From: CAYWNK01 sp964459495
GTDB lineage: Bacteria; Planctomycetota; UBA1135; GCA-002686595
Direction of reading: 5' to 3'
DNA: 64,000 bases
NCBI GenBank assembly: GCA_964459495.1
Contig: CAYWNK010000003.1
Location: 30,410 to 94,409, forward strand
Shown: piece by piece, positions 8,433 to 17,709 of the stretch
How the letters are laid out: every line of letters begins with the position of its first letter
How positions within the stretch are numbered: the stretch's first letter is position 1
The notes under the pieces: model-generated
Told to the model about the DNA's origin: nothing
Database searches by the model: none
The model's input: the letters and a program-made list of their open reading frames with translations, nothing else
Made by a program: the position numbers and the translations under genes

Positions 8433-9308
8433 TTAGACCGCGAACGAGGTCACAACGGACTCGGCAATCAGGTGCCAGCCGTCCACGAGAACGAACACCA
8501 GGATCTTGATCGGAGTCGAAATCATGACCGGCGGCAGCATGAACATGCCCATCGAGAGCAGGACGCTGGACACCACCAGGTCGATAACGAGGAAGGGCAG
8601 GAAGAGCAGGAATCCCATCTGAAATGCCGTCTTCATCTCGCTTAGGATGAAGGCTGGCACGATGACGGTGATGGGCAGATCGGTGGCCTGTGAGATTTCG
8701 GCATTGACCGTGCGGGGGATTGGCCCGGTCGTTCCCGGTTGTTGCGCCTGGTCCTCTTCCGGCATCTCCGGCGGCGCGGCGTGCGCGATCTCCGCGAAGA
8801 GCGCGAGCTCAGTCTGGCGAGTGTTGGCGACGAGGAACTCAGAGAGCTCATCCCAGGCGGCGCCTGAGGCCTCAGCGAGGCTCTTCTCCCCGGCCTGGTA
8901 GGGGGCCCAGGCCTCGGTGTGCACGCGGTTAGCCACGGGCGCCATCACGAACATCGTGAGGAACAGGGCGAGCCCGAGCAGGACCGGGTTGGGTGGCAAG
9001 TCGTTGACCGAAAGAGCCCGGCGCACGAACGACAGGACGATCACGATGCGGGTGAAGCTCGTGATCGTGACCAGCACTGCAGGGAGCAGCGACAGAACCG
9101 TCAGGAGCAGTGCAATCTCAACAGCCGTCGAAAGACGACCCTGTTCGAGGACACCCGGTTCCTCGGAGCCGCTCAGAGCTGCCGGACTCTCGAGACCTCC
9201 CAGCCCGCCGCTCTGGATCAATTCGGCGGCAGCGCCCATGGCCTCTTGGCCAAGGGCGGCGCTGGAAAGGCACAGGAGCGCCAGCGTGGCGATGCAGAGA
9301 CGCCGCAT
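8433..9308 (-). CDS. fliP: Flagellar export gate protein FliP
   Basis: A 291-residue FliP. A cleavable-looking signal peptide (MRRLCIATLALLCLSSAALG) is followed by a variable periplasmic stretch. The conserved core then starts near TAVEIALLLTVLSLLPAVLV, with the signature SFTRIVIVLSFVRRAL and the C-terminal helices (KTAFQMGFLLFLPFLVIDLV). FliP is the main pentameric subunit of the export gate. The ATG overlaps the fliO stop by 1 nt; a GTG directly upstream (9311) is an alternative. Confidence 0.95.
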   Translation of the reverse strand: MRRLCIATLALLCLSSAALGQEAMGAAAELIQSGGLGGLESPAALSGSEEPGVLEQGRLSTAVEIALLLTVLSLLPAVLVTITSFTRIVIVLSFVRRALSVNDLPPNPVLLGLALFLTMFVMAPVANRVHTEAWAPYQAGEKSLAEASGAAWDELSEFLVANTRQTELALFAEIAHAAPPEMPEEDQAQQPGTTGPIPRTVNAEISQATDLPITVIVPAFILSEMKTAFQMGFLLFLPFLVIDLVVSSVLLSMGMFMLPPVMISTPIKILVFVLVDGWHLIAESVVTSFAV

Positions 9309-9829
9309 CACCTGTTCAGCTCCTTGATACTCGTGATCGGAGGTCGCTCGAGCTGCCCGCTTGAGGCTAGGCGCTCCTGGGCGCGCTCGATGAGCTCGGC
9401 GAACGGATCCGCTGGTGCATTCGGCTGCAGAGTGATCTCGATCTCATCCGGACCTTCCGGGTGATGATCGGGAACAGGCTGCGGAGATTCCGCAAGCTCC
9501 TCACCCAGTTCTCCCGCCGGGTTCGAGATTTCGACGGGATCGAGCTCGGCCACCAGACTGACCTCCTTCTCCCCAAGGCCCAGGGCGAAGGTGCGGTCGT
9601 AGCAGCGGACCACCGCCAGCTGGCGCCGTCCGCCCAGGGCCAGGACCTCGACGACCTGCAGGCCACGCTTGTCCCCCCGCAGCCCGCGACCCTTGCCCGC
9701 CAGGCGCTTGATGCCCCAAGCCAGCATCAGGAGGACCCCGATCATGATTCCGACGGCCGAAAAGTAGCGGCCGAGGTCGGGACCGGTGGTACCGGCGATC
9801 AGGAGCGTGGCGATGGGGTTGGCTTGCAT
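9308..9829 (-). CDS. fliO: Flagellar export gate assembly protein FliO
   Basis: A 173-residue FliO-type protein with one membrane helix (about 20-42, AVGIMIGVLLMLAWGIKRLAG). A cytosolic domain with LQVVEVLALGGRRQLAVVRC is typical of FliO, and an acidic tail follows. FliO is an assembly factor for the FliPQR complex. The ATG at 9829 is preferred over an upstream in-frame GTG (9862) because the sigma-54 promoter at 9866-9880 should start transcription near 9855, downstream of that GTG. It is the first gene of the export-gate operon. Confidence 0.88.
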   Translation of the reverse strand: MQANPIATLLIAGTTGPDLGRYFSAVGIMIGVLLMLAWGIKRLAGKGRGLRGDKRGLQVVEVLALGGRRQLAVVRCYDRTFALGLGEKEVSLVAELDPVEISNPAGELGEELAESPQPVPDHHPEGPDEIEITLQPNAPADPFAELIERAQERLASSGQLERPPITSIKELNR

Positions 9830-9865
9830 GGTCGGTGCGCGCGGGCTGCGCGTACCGGCCACTAA

Positions 9866-9880
9866 GCAAGGGCCGTGCCA
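9866..9880 (-). promoter_or_regulatory. Sigma-54 (-24/-12) promoter of the fliO operon
   Basis: Read on the minus strand the sequence is TGGCACGGCCCTTGC, matching the sigma-54 consensus TGGCACG-N4-TTGC at every defined position. The expected start site is near 9855, about 25 nt before the fliO ATG. A promoter of this class needs an NtrC-family activator; two such genes are in the window (15465 and 23257). Confidence 0.85.
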
Positions 9881-9933
9881 AGCTTTCCCAGGGGCCTAGG
9901 AAGGGGATTCCGATGCCGGAAACGATGCCCCGG

Positions 9934-9969
9934 TGTCGAAGATCTCGACACCTGTCGAGTCCTGCGACG
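9934..9969. promoter_or_regulatory. Two tandem dyads, probable activator sites for the fliO sigma-54 promoter
   Basis: Two 17-bp dyads of the form TGTCG-N7-CGACA lie in tandem: TGTCGAAGATCTCGACA (9934-9950) and TGTCGAGTCCTGCGACG (9953-9969, one mismatch). Their starts are 19 bp apart, so they should lie on nearly the same face of the helix. They are centred about 69 and 88 bp upstream of the sigma-54 promoter, the usual place for an enhancer bound by a Fis-type HTH activator. The same arrangement recurs at 16878-16914. Confidence 0.65.
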
Positions 9970-9970
9970 G

Positions 9971-10339
9971 TTAGCCCGAGAAGTCGCAGGTGCCACCCGA
10001 ATCGATCGGCTGGCGCAGAGCCTCGAGGCCCATCCGCCCCTGGCGAGCGTGCTTGAGTTCGGTGAGGAGACGCTCCTCGTCCCGTTGAACCACCCGAGTC
10101 AGCACCGAGTTCAGCCGCATCAGCTCTTCCAGACCTTCCTGGAGACGGTCTCCGTCGTCCTCGTCGACCTCGTCCCACAGTGCGGCCAGATCGCCCAGAT
10201 CGCTAAAAGCCTCACGCATCGAATCGAACTGACGCCCAACATCGACATCGTTGGGGGCTCCCCCATCAAGCTCCGAGAGACAGGCGCGCAGGCTCGCACG
10301 GGCCGCCTGGAGTCGCTCAAACACGTCGCTGTCACCCAT
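9971..10339 (-). CDS. FliT-like small helical protein
   Basis: A 122-residue acidic, all-helical protein directly after fliS (TGATG overlap). By position and size it is the counterpart of FliT, the export chaperone of the filament cap FliD, but sequence similarity cannot be judged by eye. The ATG at 10339 is chosen because the upstream part of the frame lies inside fliS. The gene ends immediately before the tandem dyads of the fliO promoter. Confidence 0.6.
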   Translation of the reverse strand: MGDSDVFERLQAARASLRACLSELDGGAPNDVDVGRQFDSMREAFSDLGDLAALWDEVDEDDGDRLQEGLEELMRLNSVLTRVVQRDEERLLTELKHARQGRMGLEALRQPIDSGGTCDFSG

Positions 10340-10728
10340 CAGCCCTGGTTCCCCGCAAGCTCCACGGACTTCCAAGCGTCCAGGAGAATCTCCAGCACCC
10401 GGCGAACGTTCGCGAGCGGAGCTTTGTCCCGGTCGACCAGAGAGCGCTGGAGTTCTTCCTCGCAGAAGAGGTACAGACTCTCCAGGTTGGCCGGAACCGA
10501 ACTCTCGGCGTCGACATTCGCGTCCAGGCTGAGACGCAGCTCGACAACGATGTCGTCTACCTGGCCCACGAGCTGGGTGTAGTCGCTGGTGCCGACCGAG
10601 GTGCGGTCCAGCATGGCTTGGTCGAGGAAACGTAGAGCACCCTGGTAGAGGAGGCGGATGATCTGCATCGGCGGCGCATTCTCGATAGATGCGACGCGGT
10701 ACGCTTCGGCTGCTTCGGCGGGATTCAT
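10339..10728 (-). CDS. fliS: Flagellin export chaperone FliS
   Basis: A 129-residue FliS. The N-terminus (AAEAYRVASIENAPPMQIIR then LLYQGALRFL) is the family signature. The rest is helical with DIVVELRLSLD, the part that forms the four-helix bundle gripping the flagellin C-terminus. It keeps flagellin unfolded and delivers it to FlhA. It starts 13 nt after the fliD stop and overlaps the FliT-like gene by 1 nt. Confidence 0.92.
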   Translation of the reverse strand: MNPAEAAEAYRVASIENAPPMQIIRLLYQGALRFLDQAMLDRTSVGTSDYTQLVGQVDDIVVELRLSLDANVDAESSVPANLESLYLFCEEELQRSLVDRDKAPLANVRRVLEILLDAWKSVELAGNQG

Positions 10729-10741
10729 AGGTATTTGGGGA

Positions 10742-12247
10742 TCAGCCGCCCAAACTGGCGGCTAGAGAGGCGCCCTGGGAATTGAGTTGAGCCATCAACT
10801 CCTCGAGGCGGGCGAAGCGCAGGATCAAGTCCGACTCGAATTGTTCGAGGCGGGCTTCCTTGCCTGATACGTCGTCGTTGATTCGATCGATGTTCGCTTG
10901 GAAGGTGGATCTGCGCAGGTCGAAGATACCGCTCAACTGGATGTCGTCGTCACCCGTCGGGAGCGTCCCGAACAAGCGATCCAGCTCCCGTTCAAGGTTG
11001 GCAAAGAGCCCGCTATCCTCGGTTGTGTCGACGTAGTAGTCGGGAGTGTTTTCCAACGCGTTTTCATCGCGCTCAAATCCGTCACTGTCTACAAACAGGT
11101 CCGCAAAGGCATCCAGGTTGGCGCTGAGCTTCTCGTCGAACAGGTCGTCGTCAATTGAGAGCAAGCCGTCGTTGTCCAGCTGGATGCCGACGTTGGACAG
11201 GGTCGAAAACCCCTCGGTATCGGCCAGGAGATCCTCGATTGGCACGTTGAAGAGCCCGCGCTGGATCGCGCTGCGAACGCCCGAAAGCACGCCATCCCCA
11301 AACAGGACGCCGCTGGTGCCGACCCCGTCCTCGTCCTCGGCCGGCGTGAAAGTGTTCTGAGTGTTGATGAACGACTGGACATCGTTGTAGGCGTCGACGA
11401 ATTCGTCCAGCTGCTCACGGATCCCATCACGGTTGGGTTCTACGGTGAACGTTGTCAGGCCCTCTCCAACGATGTCGACCGTCACGCCTGGGATCACGTC
11501 GCTGAAGTCGTTGTCGGTTCGGGTGACCTCAAGGCCGTCGATGATGGCGACGGCATTGGTTCCAACGGTGAGGTTGTTCGCCGAAGTCGATTGCCCACCC
11601 GCGGTCGGTGCGCTGTAGTTGATATCGAGGCCATCCACCCCGGACGAGATGTTCTCGATCCGGCCGTCCTCCCCCGTGCCTTTCGCCGCCAGGACCAGCT
11701 GGTAGGAAGGGGTGTCATCCGTGCCGGTATTCACGACCGAGGCGGTGACATCTTCGCCTGCCTCCTGGTTGATCCTCCCGACGATGGCGTTGAGGCTGGA
11801 GTCTGTGGGGCCGAAAGAGAGATCGTATGAGTTGTCCCCGACCGTGAAGGACAGGGTCTGGTCGGCTGTGGTCGCCAGCTCGGCCTCAGGATCCTCAACG
11901 CCGTCAAAGGCCCAGCGGTCGACCCCAGCGAGCTGCTGCACGTCGACAGAGTGGGTGCCTTGGACGGCCCCGGTCCCCGCGCTCACATTCGCAACGTCTG
12001 GGTTGTCGCCGTTGACAGAAAGGCGGAAGAAGCCGTCGTTGGTCGAAAGCTCATCCGCCTTGTTCTGCAGCGCCTTGACCAGTCCACGGAACTCGCTGAG
12101 CCTGTCGAGCTTATCCTGCTGAACATCGCGCTGGTCCTCAGCGAGCTGGATCGGAATGCGCTCGAGCGCCACCAGCTGGTTCACGATTGAGGTCGTGTCC
12201 AGGCCACTGGCGAGCCCTGAGAATGAAATGCCGCTGCTACCTACCAT
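10742..12247 (-). CDS. fliD: Flagellar filament cap protein FliD
   Basis: A 501-residue FliD (HAP2). The conserved N-terminus (SGISFSGLASGLDTTSIVNQ) is followed by coiled coil and the D2/D3 domains. The C-terminal FliD_C region has repeated coiled coil (LRRSTFQANIDRINDDVSGK and LEQFESDLILRFARLEELMA). It forms the pentameric cap under which flagellin polymerises. The ATG at 12247 is chosen because the upstream extension is Arg- and Pro-rich and unlike FliD. A sigma-28-like promoter lies about 40 nt upstream. Confidence 0.95.
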   Translation of the reverse strand: MVGSSGISFSGLASGLDTTSIVNQLVALERIPIQLAEDQRDVQQDKLDRLSEFRGLVKALQNKADELSTNDGFFRLSVNGDNPDVANVSAGTGAVQGTHSVDVQQLAGVDRWAFDGVEDPEAELATTADQTLSFTVGDNSYDLSFGPTDSSLNAIVGRINQEAGEDVTASVVNTGTDDTPSYQLVLAAKGTGEDGRIENISSGVDGLDINYSAPTAGGQSTSANNLTVGTNAVAIIDGLEVTRTDNDFSDVIPGVTVDIVGEGLTTFTVEPNRDGIREQLDEFVDAYNDVQSFINTQNTFTPAEDEDGVGTSGVLFGDGVLSGVRSAIQRGLFNVPIEDLLADTEGFSTLSNVGIQLDNDGLLSIDDDLFDEKLSANLDAFADLFVDSDGFERDENALENTPDYYVDTTEDSGLFANLERELDRLFGTLPTGDDDIQLSGIFDLRRSTFQANIDRINDDVSGKEARLEQFESDLILRFARLEELMAQLNSQGASLAASLGG

Positions 12248-12285
12248 AGTTGTCCCCCAGGACCGAGGTGGTCCCTTGTCCGTAG

Positions 12286-12312
12286 GTATCGGCTGCGCGA
12301 GCCCTTCCATGA
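12286..12312 (-). promoter_or_regulatory. Sigma-28-like promoter of fliD-fliS-fliT
   Basis: On the minus strand TCAT, a 15-nt spacer and GCCGATAC resemble the FliA consensus TAAA-N15-GCCGATAA, with exact spacing and 7 of 8 bases in the -10 box. The start site would be about 32 nt before the fliD ATG. The -35 box is weak. Confidence 0.5.
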
Positions 12313-12582
12313 GGGAAGAAATCGGTCGGCTTCGCGCTGGTCTCCCCGCCTGGTCAAAGCGGAAATCTCTTCGCACTCCGACCGCCGATTGGGACGGGTT
12401 CGGGGAACCAAACCGGAATGAATTTCCCAATCGCTCCGTCGATTCCCCCTGCTCTCCAGATGGAATCTCGAAACTCGAAACAGGGCATGACGAGCCTCTG
12501 CTGTTCGAGTTCCGATTTCCCTTGGGGCGCTTCCGCGGCTGGCTCGGTTTCTCATGCACGATGGAGAGCTCGATCCAAGTAG
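12313..12582. other. Spacer upstream of fliD without a supported gene
   Basis: About 270 bp between the fliD promoter and the gene remnant on the other strand. The open frames crossing it are Arg-, Ser- and Pro-rich shadows with no recognisable domain. I see no convincing promoter, repeat or RNA structure here. Confidence 0.4.
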
Positions 12583-13136
12583 AAGACCCATTGGTCCATC
12601 ACGGTCTCCCTCGGTCCCGGCCACCTGCGGCAGGTGATCGTGGTGCTGACCGAAGATCGCGGCGAGAGGATCGATGTGCGGCTTGGCGATCAGTCCATCG
12701 AAGGGTACGTCTTCGACCGGCACGGACTGCTGGTCGCCGGAGCCCACATCTCCGGAGCCTCGCTCGTCGAGCGAAGACGATAGATTCTGGAGCTTTGCGA
12801 CCAGCCGGGCGGATGGCAGCTATCGGCTCGACCACCTGGTACCGGGCCTTGCTTGGCTCGAACACAAGCCAGTCGGCGATCTGGCCCAGGGCGCCAACAT
12901 GGCCGAAGTCACGGTTGGGATGGGCGAAGTCCATCTCTGGAACTTCGGCCGCCAGGAGGTCAAGAGCACCCATCCCCCCTCGACTGCGAGCGGCCAACTG
13001 GGACATGGTGGACATCGATACCGAGGGAACGATCGTGCTGCCCGGTTCTCGCGTCGCAGGCATCGGGGGCAACACGGTCGTGCAGACGACCGAGGTCATC
13101 GATCAGGGCCTCGAGTTGGACCTGGTCCTTCCCTGA
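12583..13136 (+). pseudogene. Frameshifted remnant with a carboxypeptidase-regulatory-like domain
   Basis: Three adjacent segments make protein sense only in three successive frames. The first (12583-12783) reads VIVVLTEDRGERIDVRLGD, then EGYVFDRHGLLVAGAHISGA, and ends in TAG at 12781. The second (about 12770-12990) reads RADGSYRLDHLVPGLAWLEH and VGMGEVHLWNFGRQEV. The third (about 13005-13136) reads EGTIVLPGSRVAGIGG and ends QGLELDLVLP, then TGA. The pattern G.V.D..G..VAGA followed by ADGSYRL..L.PG is typical of the carboxypeptidase regulatory-like fold of secreted proteins. Two +1 shifts break it. Sequencing error is an alternative. Confidence 0.6.
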
Positions 13137-13163
13137 CAGCAGCGCGGAGTCAGCAACAATGAC

Positions 13164-13197
13164 GAAGAGCCCCGGTCCTCGCGGACCGGGGCTCTTC
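13164..13197. terminator. Strong hairpin terminator downstream of the first flagellin
   Basis: A perfect 15-bp stem (GAAGAGCCCCGGTCC / GGACCGGGGCTCTTC) with a TCGC loop lies between the + strand remnant and the minus-strand flagellin stop at 13236. It can serve both directions; flanking T-runs are short. Confidence 0.75.
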
Positions 13198-13235
13198 TCG
13201 TCGCTTGGCGGCCCACGGGGGGCTGCCGAGCCGGA

Positions 13236-14051
13236 TCAGCCGAGCAGGCTCAGGGCGAGCTGGGGCTGGGAGTTGGCCTGGGACAGGATCGACGTAGCGG
13301 CCTGCTGCAGGATGGAGTTCCGGGTCAGGTCCGCGGTCTCAACGGCCACGTCGACGTCGCGGATACGACTCTCGGCAGCGGAAAGGTTCTCGCGCGAAGA
13401 CTGGATGGACCGGAAGGCCGACTGAAGTCGGTTCTGGTCAGCACCCAGCTCACCCCGCGCACCGCTGACGGTGACGATCGCGGCATCGATCGCGGCGAGC
13501 GCCGTGTTCGCGCCATCCTGCGTAGCCACGGACGAGCTGTTGATCGCCAGGTTGGAGGTCGACACGTCGACCAGGCCCACGTCGATGGTCTGGCCACTGT
13601 CGAGGCCGACCTGGATCGAGACGGAATCATCGGCGGCCAACAGCGAGATGCCGTTGAACTCCGTGTCCGTCGAGATCCGGGAGATCTCCGACGTCAGCGC
13701 CGTGAACTCGTTGTTGAGCGTGTTGCGGTCGTCGGTGTTGAGCGTGCCGTTCGTCGACTGGACGGCGAGTTCACGCAGGCGGCCGAGGATGTTGCTCACC
13801 TCGCCCAAGGCGCCCTCAGCCGTTTGGCTGAGGGAAAGTCCGTCCTGGGCGTTGCGCCCAGCGACGCCGAACGAGCGGATGCTCGAACGGAGTGATTCGG
13901 AGATACCCAGTCCAGCCGCATCGTCGGCTGCTGAAGCGATGCGCAAGCCCGACGCAAGTCGAGCATAGTTGCCCTGGAGCCGGTCGGTAACCTGAGACAG
14001 GTTCCGTTGGGCGCCGATGGAGGCAACGTTGGTATTGACGCGAAGTCCCAT
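13236..14051 (-). CDS. fliC: Flagellin 1
   Basis: A 271-residue flagellin. The conserved N-terminal D0/D1 (GLRVNTNVASIGAQRNLSQV, ADDAAGLGISESLRSSIRSF) and C-terminal D0/D1 (RENLSAAESRIRDVDVAVET, QQAATSILSQANSQPQLALS) are joined by a short middle of about 60 residues, so the variable outer domains are almost absent. The ATG at 14051 is the usual flagellin start; AAGGAA precedes it. A second flagellin gene lies upstream and a strong terminator downstream. Confidence 0.96.
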   Translation of the reverse strand: MGLRVNTNVASIGAQRNLSQVTDRLQGNYARLASGLRIASAADDAAGLGISESLRSSIRSFGVAGRNAQDGLSLSQTAEGALGEVSNILGRLRELAVQSTNGTLNTDDRNTLNNEFTALTSEISRISTDTEFNGISLLAADDSVSIQVGLDSGQTIDVGLVDVSTSNLAINSSSVATQDGANTALAAIDAAIVTVSGARGELGADQNRLQSAFRSIQSSRENLSAAESRIRDVDVAVETADLTRNSILQQAATSILSQANSQPQLALSLLG

Positions 14052-14367
14052 AAAAGTCGTTCCTTGGTTTGGATTCGAAAGCGGACGGAAAGCTCGTCTG
14101 GCCAGTAGGTGCGCTTGGTAAGGGCTGCGGGGTGACTCCGTCCAGTGGGTCACCACCCTTGCCAAGCGCGGCTAGGCGAGTGTGTTTGGCTGCCGGCCAC
14201 GCATTGCGGAAGCTGGTAGCAGATCTGAGTTCGTCGAGAGCGGTGCTGCGGCGACTACGGTGCGCGCAAGCGTTGGGAGGATGGATGGGGAGGGGCTGGG
14301 TGGAACGGGGGACCGCCTCCCGACGGCCCCCCACTCAGCGATCGGCCTAGAGGCCTCTCTTCACCCT
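14052..14367. other. Spacer between the two flagellin genes
   Basis: A 316-bp non-coding stretch that must hold the promoter of flagellin 1 unless it is read through from flagellin 2. I found no sigma-54 match and no convincing sigma-28 match on the minus strand. A short interrupted palindrome (GGCCTAGAGGCC) sits at about 14344-14355 just after the flagellin 2 stop. Confidence 0.4.
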
Positions 14368-15189
14368 TTACCCTTGCAGCAGGGAAAGGGCGATCTGCGG
14401 CTGTACGTTGGCCTGTTGAAGGACCGAGGTGGCAGCCTGTTGCATGATCGAGTTCCTGGTGAGGTCGGCGGATTCCGACGCCACGTCTACGTCGCGGATG
14501 CGGCTCTCTGCGGCGGAGAGGTTCTCTCTTGCCGTCTGAATGGAGCGCAGCGCGCTGGTCATTCGGTTCTGGGCCGCGCCAAGGCGTCCACGGGACGAGT
14601 TGACCGAGTTGATGGCGGTGTCTAGTGAAGCCAGAGCTTCACTCGCACCATCCAGGTTGAGGATGTTGATCGTGTCCACACCAAGCTCGGACGCCTGGGT
14701 GTTCTCGGGTAGAATCTCGATGCGTTCTCCCGAGTTGATGCCGATCTGGATCGGGATGTTGTCGCTGGTTCCGTCGAGCAGCGGCAGCCCGTTGAACTGG
14801 GTCTGTTCGGAGATCCGGTCGAGCTCCGAAACCATGGCCTGGAATTCCAGGTCGATAGTCGAGCGATCAGCGGTGGTCAGTGTGCCGTTGGCGGACTGAA
14901 TCGAGAGCTCTCGCATCCGGCCCAGGATGTTGCTCACTTCCTGGAGCGCCCCCTCCGCGGTCTGCGCCAGGCTGATGCCATCCTGTGCGTTCCGGCCGGC
15001 CACCGCATAGGAGCGGATTTGGCTGCGCATCTTCTCCGAGATGGCGAGGCCCGCTGCGTCGTCAGCAGCGGTCGAGATACGAAGTCCCGACGCGAGTCGG
15101 GAGTAGTTGCCCTGCAGGCGAGCCGTCACAGTTTCCGTGTGACGCTGAGCCGTGATCGAGGCGATGTTGGTGTTGACGCGAAGTCCCAT
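14368..15189 (-). CDS. fliC: Flagellin 2
   Basis: A 273-residue flagellin, clearly paralogous to flagellin 1. The conserved ends (GLRVNTNIASITAQRHTETV, ADDAAGLAISEKMRSQIRSY; RENLSAAESRIRDVDVASES, LQQANVQPQIALSLLQG) are close to those of the neighbour, and the short middle is diverged. The ATG at 15189 starts at the conserved GLRVNTN; the upstream open frame is a low-complexity shadow. The pair looks like an old tandem duplication with separate specialisation. Confidence 0.96.
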   Translation of the reverse strand: MGLRVNTNIASITAQRHTETVTARLQGNYSRLASGLRISTAADDAAGLAISEKMRSQIRSYAVAGRNAQDGISLAQTAEGALQEVSNILGRMRELSIQSANGTLTTADRSTIDLEFQAMVSELDRISEQTQFNGLPLLDGTSDNIPIQIGINSGERIEILPENTQASELGVDTINILNLDGASEALASLDTAINSVNSSRGRLGAAQNRMTSALRSIQTARENLSAAESRIRDVDVASESADLTRNSIMQQAATSVLQQANVQPQIALSLLQG

Positions 15190-15464
15190 AACAGTTTCGG
15201 GGTTCTCTAGGTTTGGATGGCTGAGTTGCTTTGGAGGACACGTTCCCTCGCCTCCGCAGCAGCGCTTCCGAGGTCCGCCCCACCTGGGGTTTGCTCTTGG
15301 CGCGGGATGGTTCTCGGAGGCCCCGCCCCCCGCCTGAGCGACAGTTGTTCCTTTTCTTCCAATTTCCTTTCCGGACCCCGTTCGGGAATGCCGGCCAAGG
15401 AGGGGGCAAGGGGCCCGAATCCACGCTAGGAGGGGCGTAAGCGCCCTTAGACTCCCTGTTGACC
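15190..15464. other. Divergent spacer: flagellin 2 and the NtrC-type regulator
   Basis: A 275-bp region between divergent genes, so it should contain two promoters. On the + strand it has a pyrimidine-rich low-GC tract (about 15338-15371) unlike the surrounding GC-rich DNA, which could act as an upstream element. No clear sigma-54, sigma-28 or sigma-70 motif could be assigned. Confidence 0.4.
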
Positions 15465-16838
<1,374 letters not shown>

Positions 16839-16877
16839 GGCCCGAGGGCCCCCTAGGGCGCAGCCCCGCAGGCCACC

Positions 16878-16914
16878 TGTCGGAATCTTCGGCAGGGTGT
16901 CGAGAATCACGACA
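16878..16914. promoter_or_regulatory. Second pair of tandem TGTCG-N7-CGACA dyads
   Basis: TGTCGGAATCTTCGGCA (16878-16894, one mismatch) and TGTCGAGAATCACGACA (16898-16914, perfect) lie with starts 20 bp apart. They are the same motif and arrangement as at 9934-9969. They are between the regulator gene and the long + strand operon, so they probably control that operon. I could not find a good -24/-12 promoter between them and 17053. Confidence 0.6.
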
Positions 16915-17052
16915 CCGAAAGCATTCCCCTACCGGGAACCCCGCGCCGCTCCACGGGGAAGAGTTTTCCGGTTTCGGCCGACTGGCCATCAAGGGATTTC
17001 GGCCGAGGCGACGAAGGACGGGCTATGCCACCCAACGGTGGCCACTTCGCCC

Positions 17053-17709
17053 ATGAACCGAGCCTTCCCTGAATCCCAACCTGACCGGGACCCCTCGCCT
17101 GAGGACACCCTGTTCGGAGTTGCAATCGACCAGCTCGACCCCGAGCTCCACGGACCCCTCAGCGCGCTACGGCACAAGCTCTATGAGCTGGGTGAGCTGC
17201 TGGACGAGGATCCCGAGCGCGCCGCCCTCTTTGGGCAGGCCATGGAGAACCTCGACGAAGTCGACCGCTGCGCCCAGACCCTAGCGGCGTATGCCAGCCC
17301 CTTCGCTGCCAACCGCGGCACCTGCACCATCGCCGAGCTGGCGGCCCGAGCCATCCGCGACCTCCCCGACGCCTTGCGGGACAGTGTCTGGCTGACACCC
17401 GACGATCAGACCGGCATCCTGAACACCGACGCGGATCTCATGTCCGCCAGCCTGACCTGCCTGCTTGAGGAGGTGCTGCGCAGCTCGGAAGGCGAAGTCC
17501 TGCTGCACGCGCACTCGGCCGCAGACATCGCCTACTTTTCGATCGTCGAGTCCAAGCCCAGCCTCGCGAACAACCTCCCCGCCGCGGCTGCCCTGATGGC
17601 CCGCCGCGACCTGGAACGTCTTGGTGCTGAGGTGTCCGTGCGGCTGCACGATCCCAGTCATCGCTGTGTCACCGTTCGCATGCCCCTCGCCGTGGAGCCG
17701 GGCCTGTGA
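17053..17709 (+). CDS. Degenerate histidine-kinase-like protein
   Basis: A 218-residue cytosolic protein. A segment around residues 28-45 (DPELHGPLSALRHKLYEL) looks like a HisKA phospho-acceptor helix with H followed by GPL. The C-terminal half ends in a strand pattern (GAEVSVRLHDPSHRCVTVRM) like the last strands of a kinase ATPase domain. The N, G1 and G2 boxes needed for ATP binding are missing, so it is probably not an active kinase. It could be a phosphotransfer or scaffold protein. It heads the regulatory operon and overlaps the next gene by 4 nt (GTGA). Assignment is tentative. Confidence 0.6.
   Translation: MNRAFPESQPDRDPSPEDTLFGVAIDQLDPELHGPLSALRHKLYELGELLDEDPERAALFGQAMENLDEVDRCAQTLAAYASPFAANRGTCTIAELAARAIRDLPDALRDSVWLTPDDQTGILNTDADLMSASLTCLLEEVLRSSEGEVLLHAHSAADIAYFSIVESKPSLANNLPAAAALMARRDLERLGAEVSVRLHDPSHRCVTVRMPLAVEPGL

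Noticed and set aside
9830..9862. An upstream GTG start for fliO at 9862
   Set aside because: It would lie upstream of the transcription start expected from the sigma-54 promoter, and the ATG at 9829 gives a normal N-terminus.
12599..13099. A minus-strand open frame over the + strand remnant
   Set aside because: No domain, Arg/Pro-rich; the + strand segments match a carboxypeptidase-regulatory-like fold instead.
17037..17050. GG-N10-GC as a sigma-54 promoter for the + operon
   Set aside because: Few consensus bases match and it would end 3 nt before the start codon.
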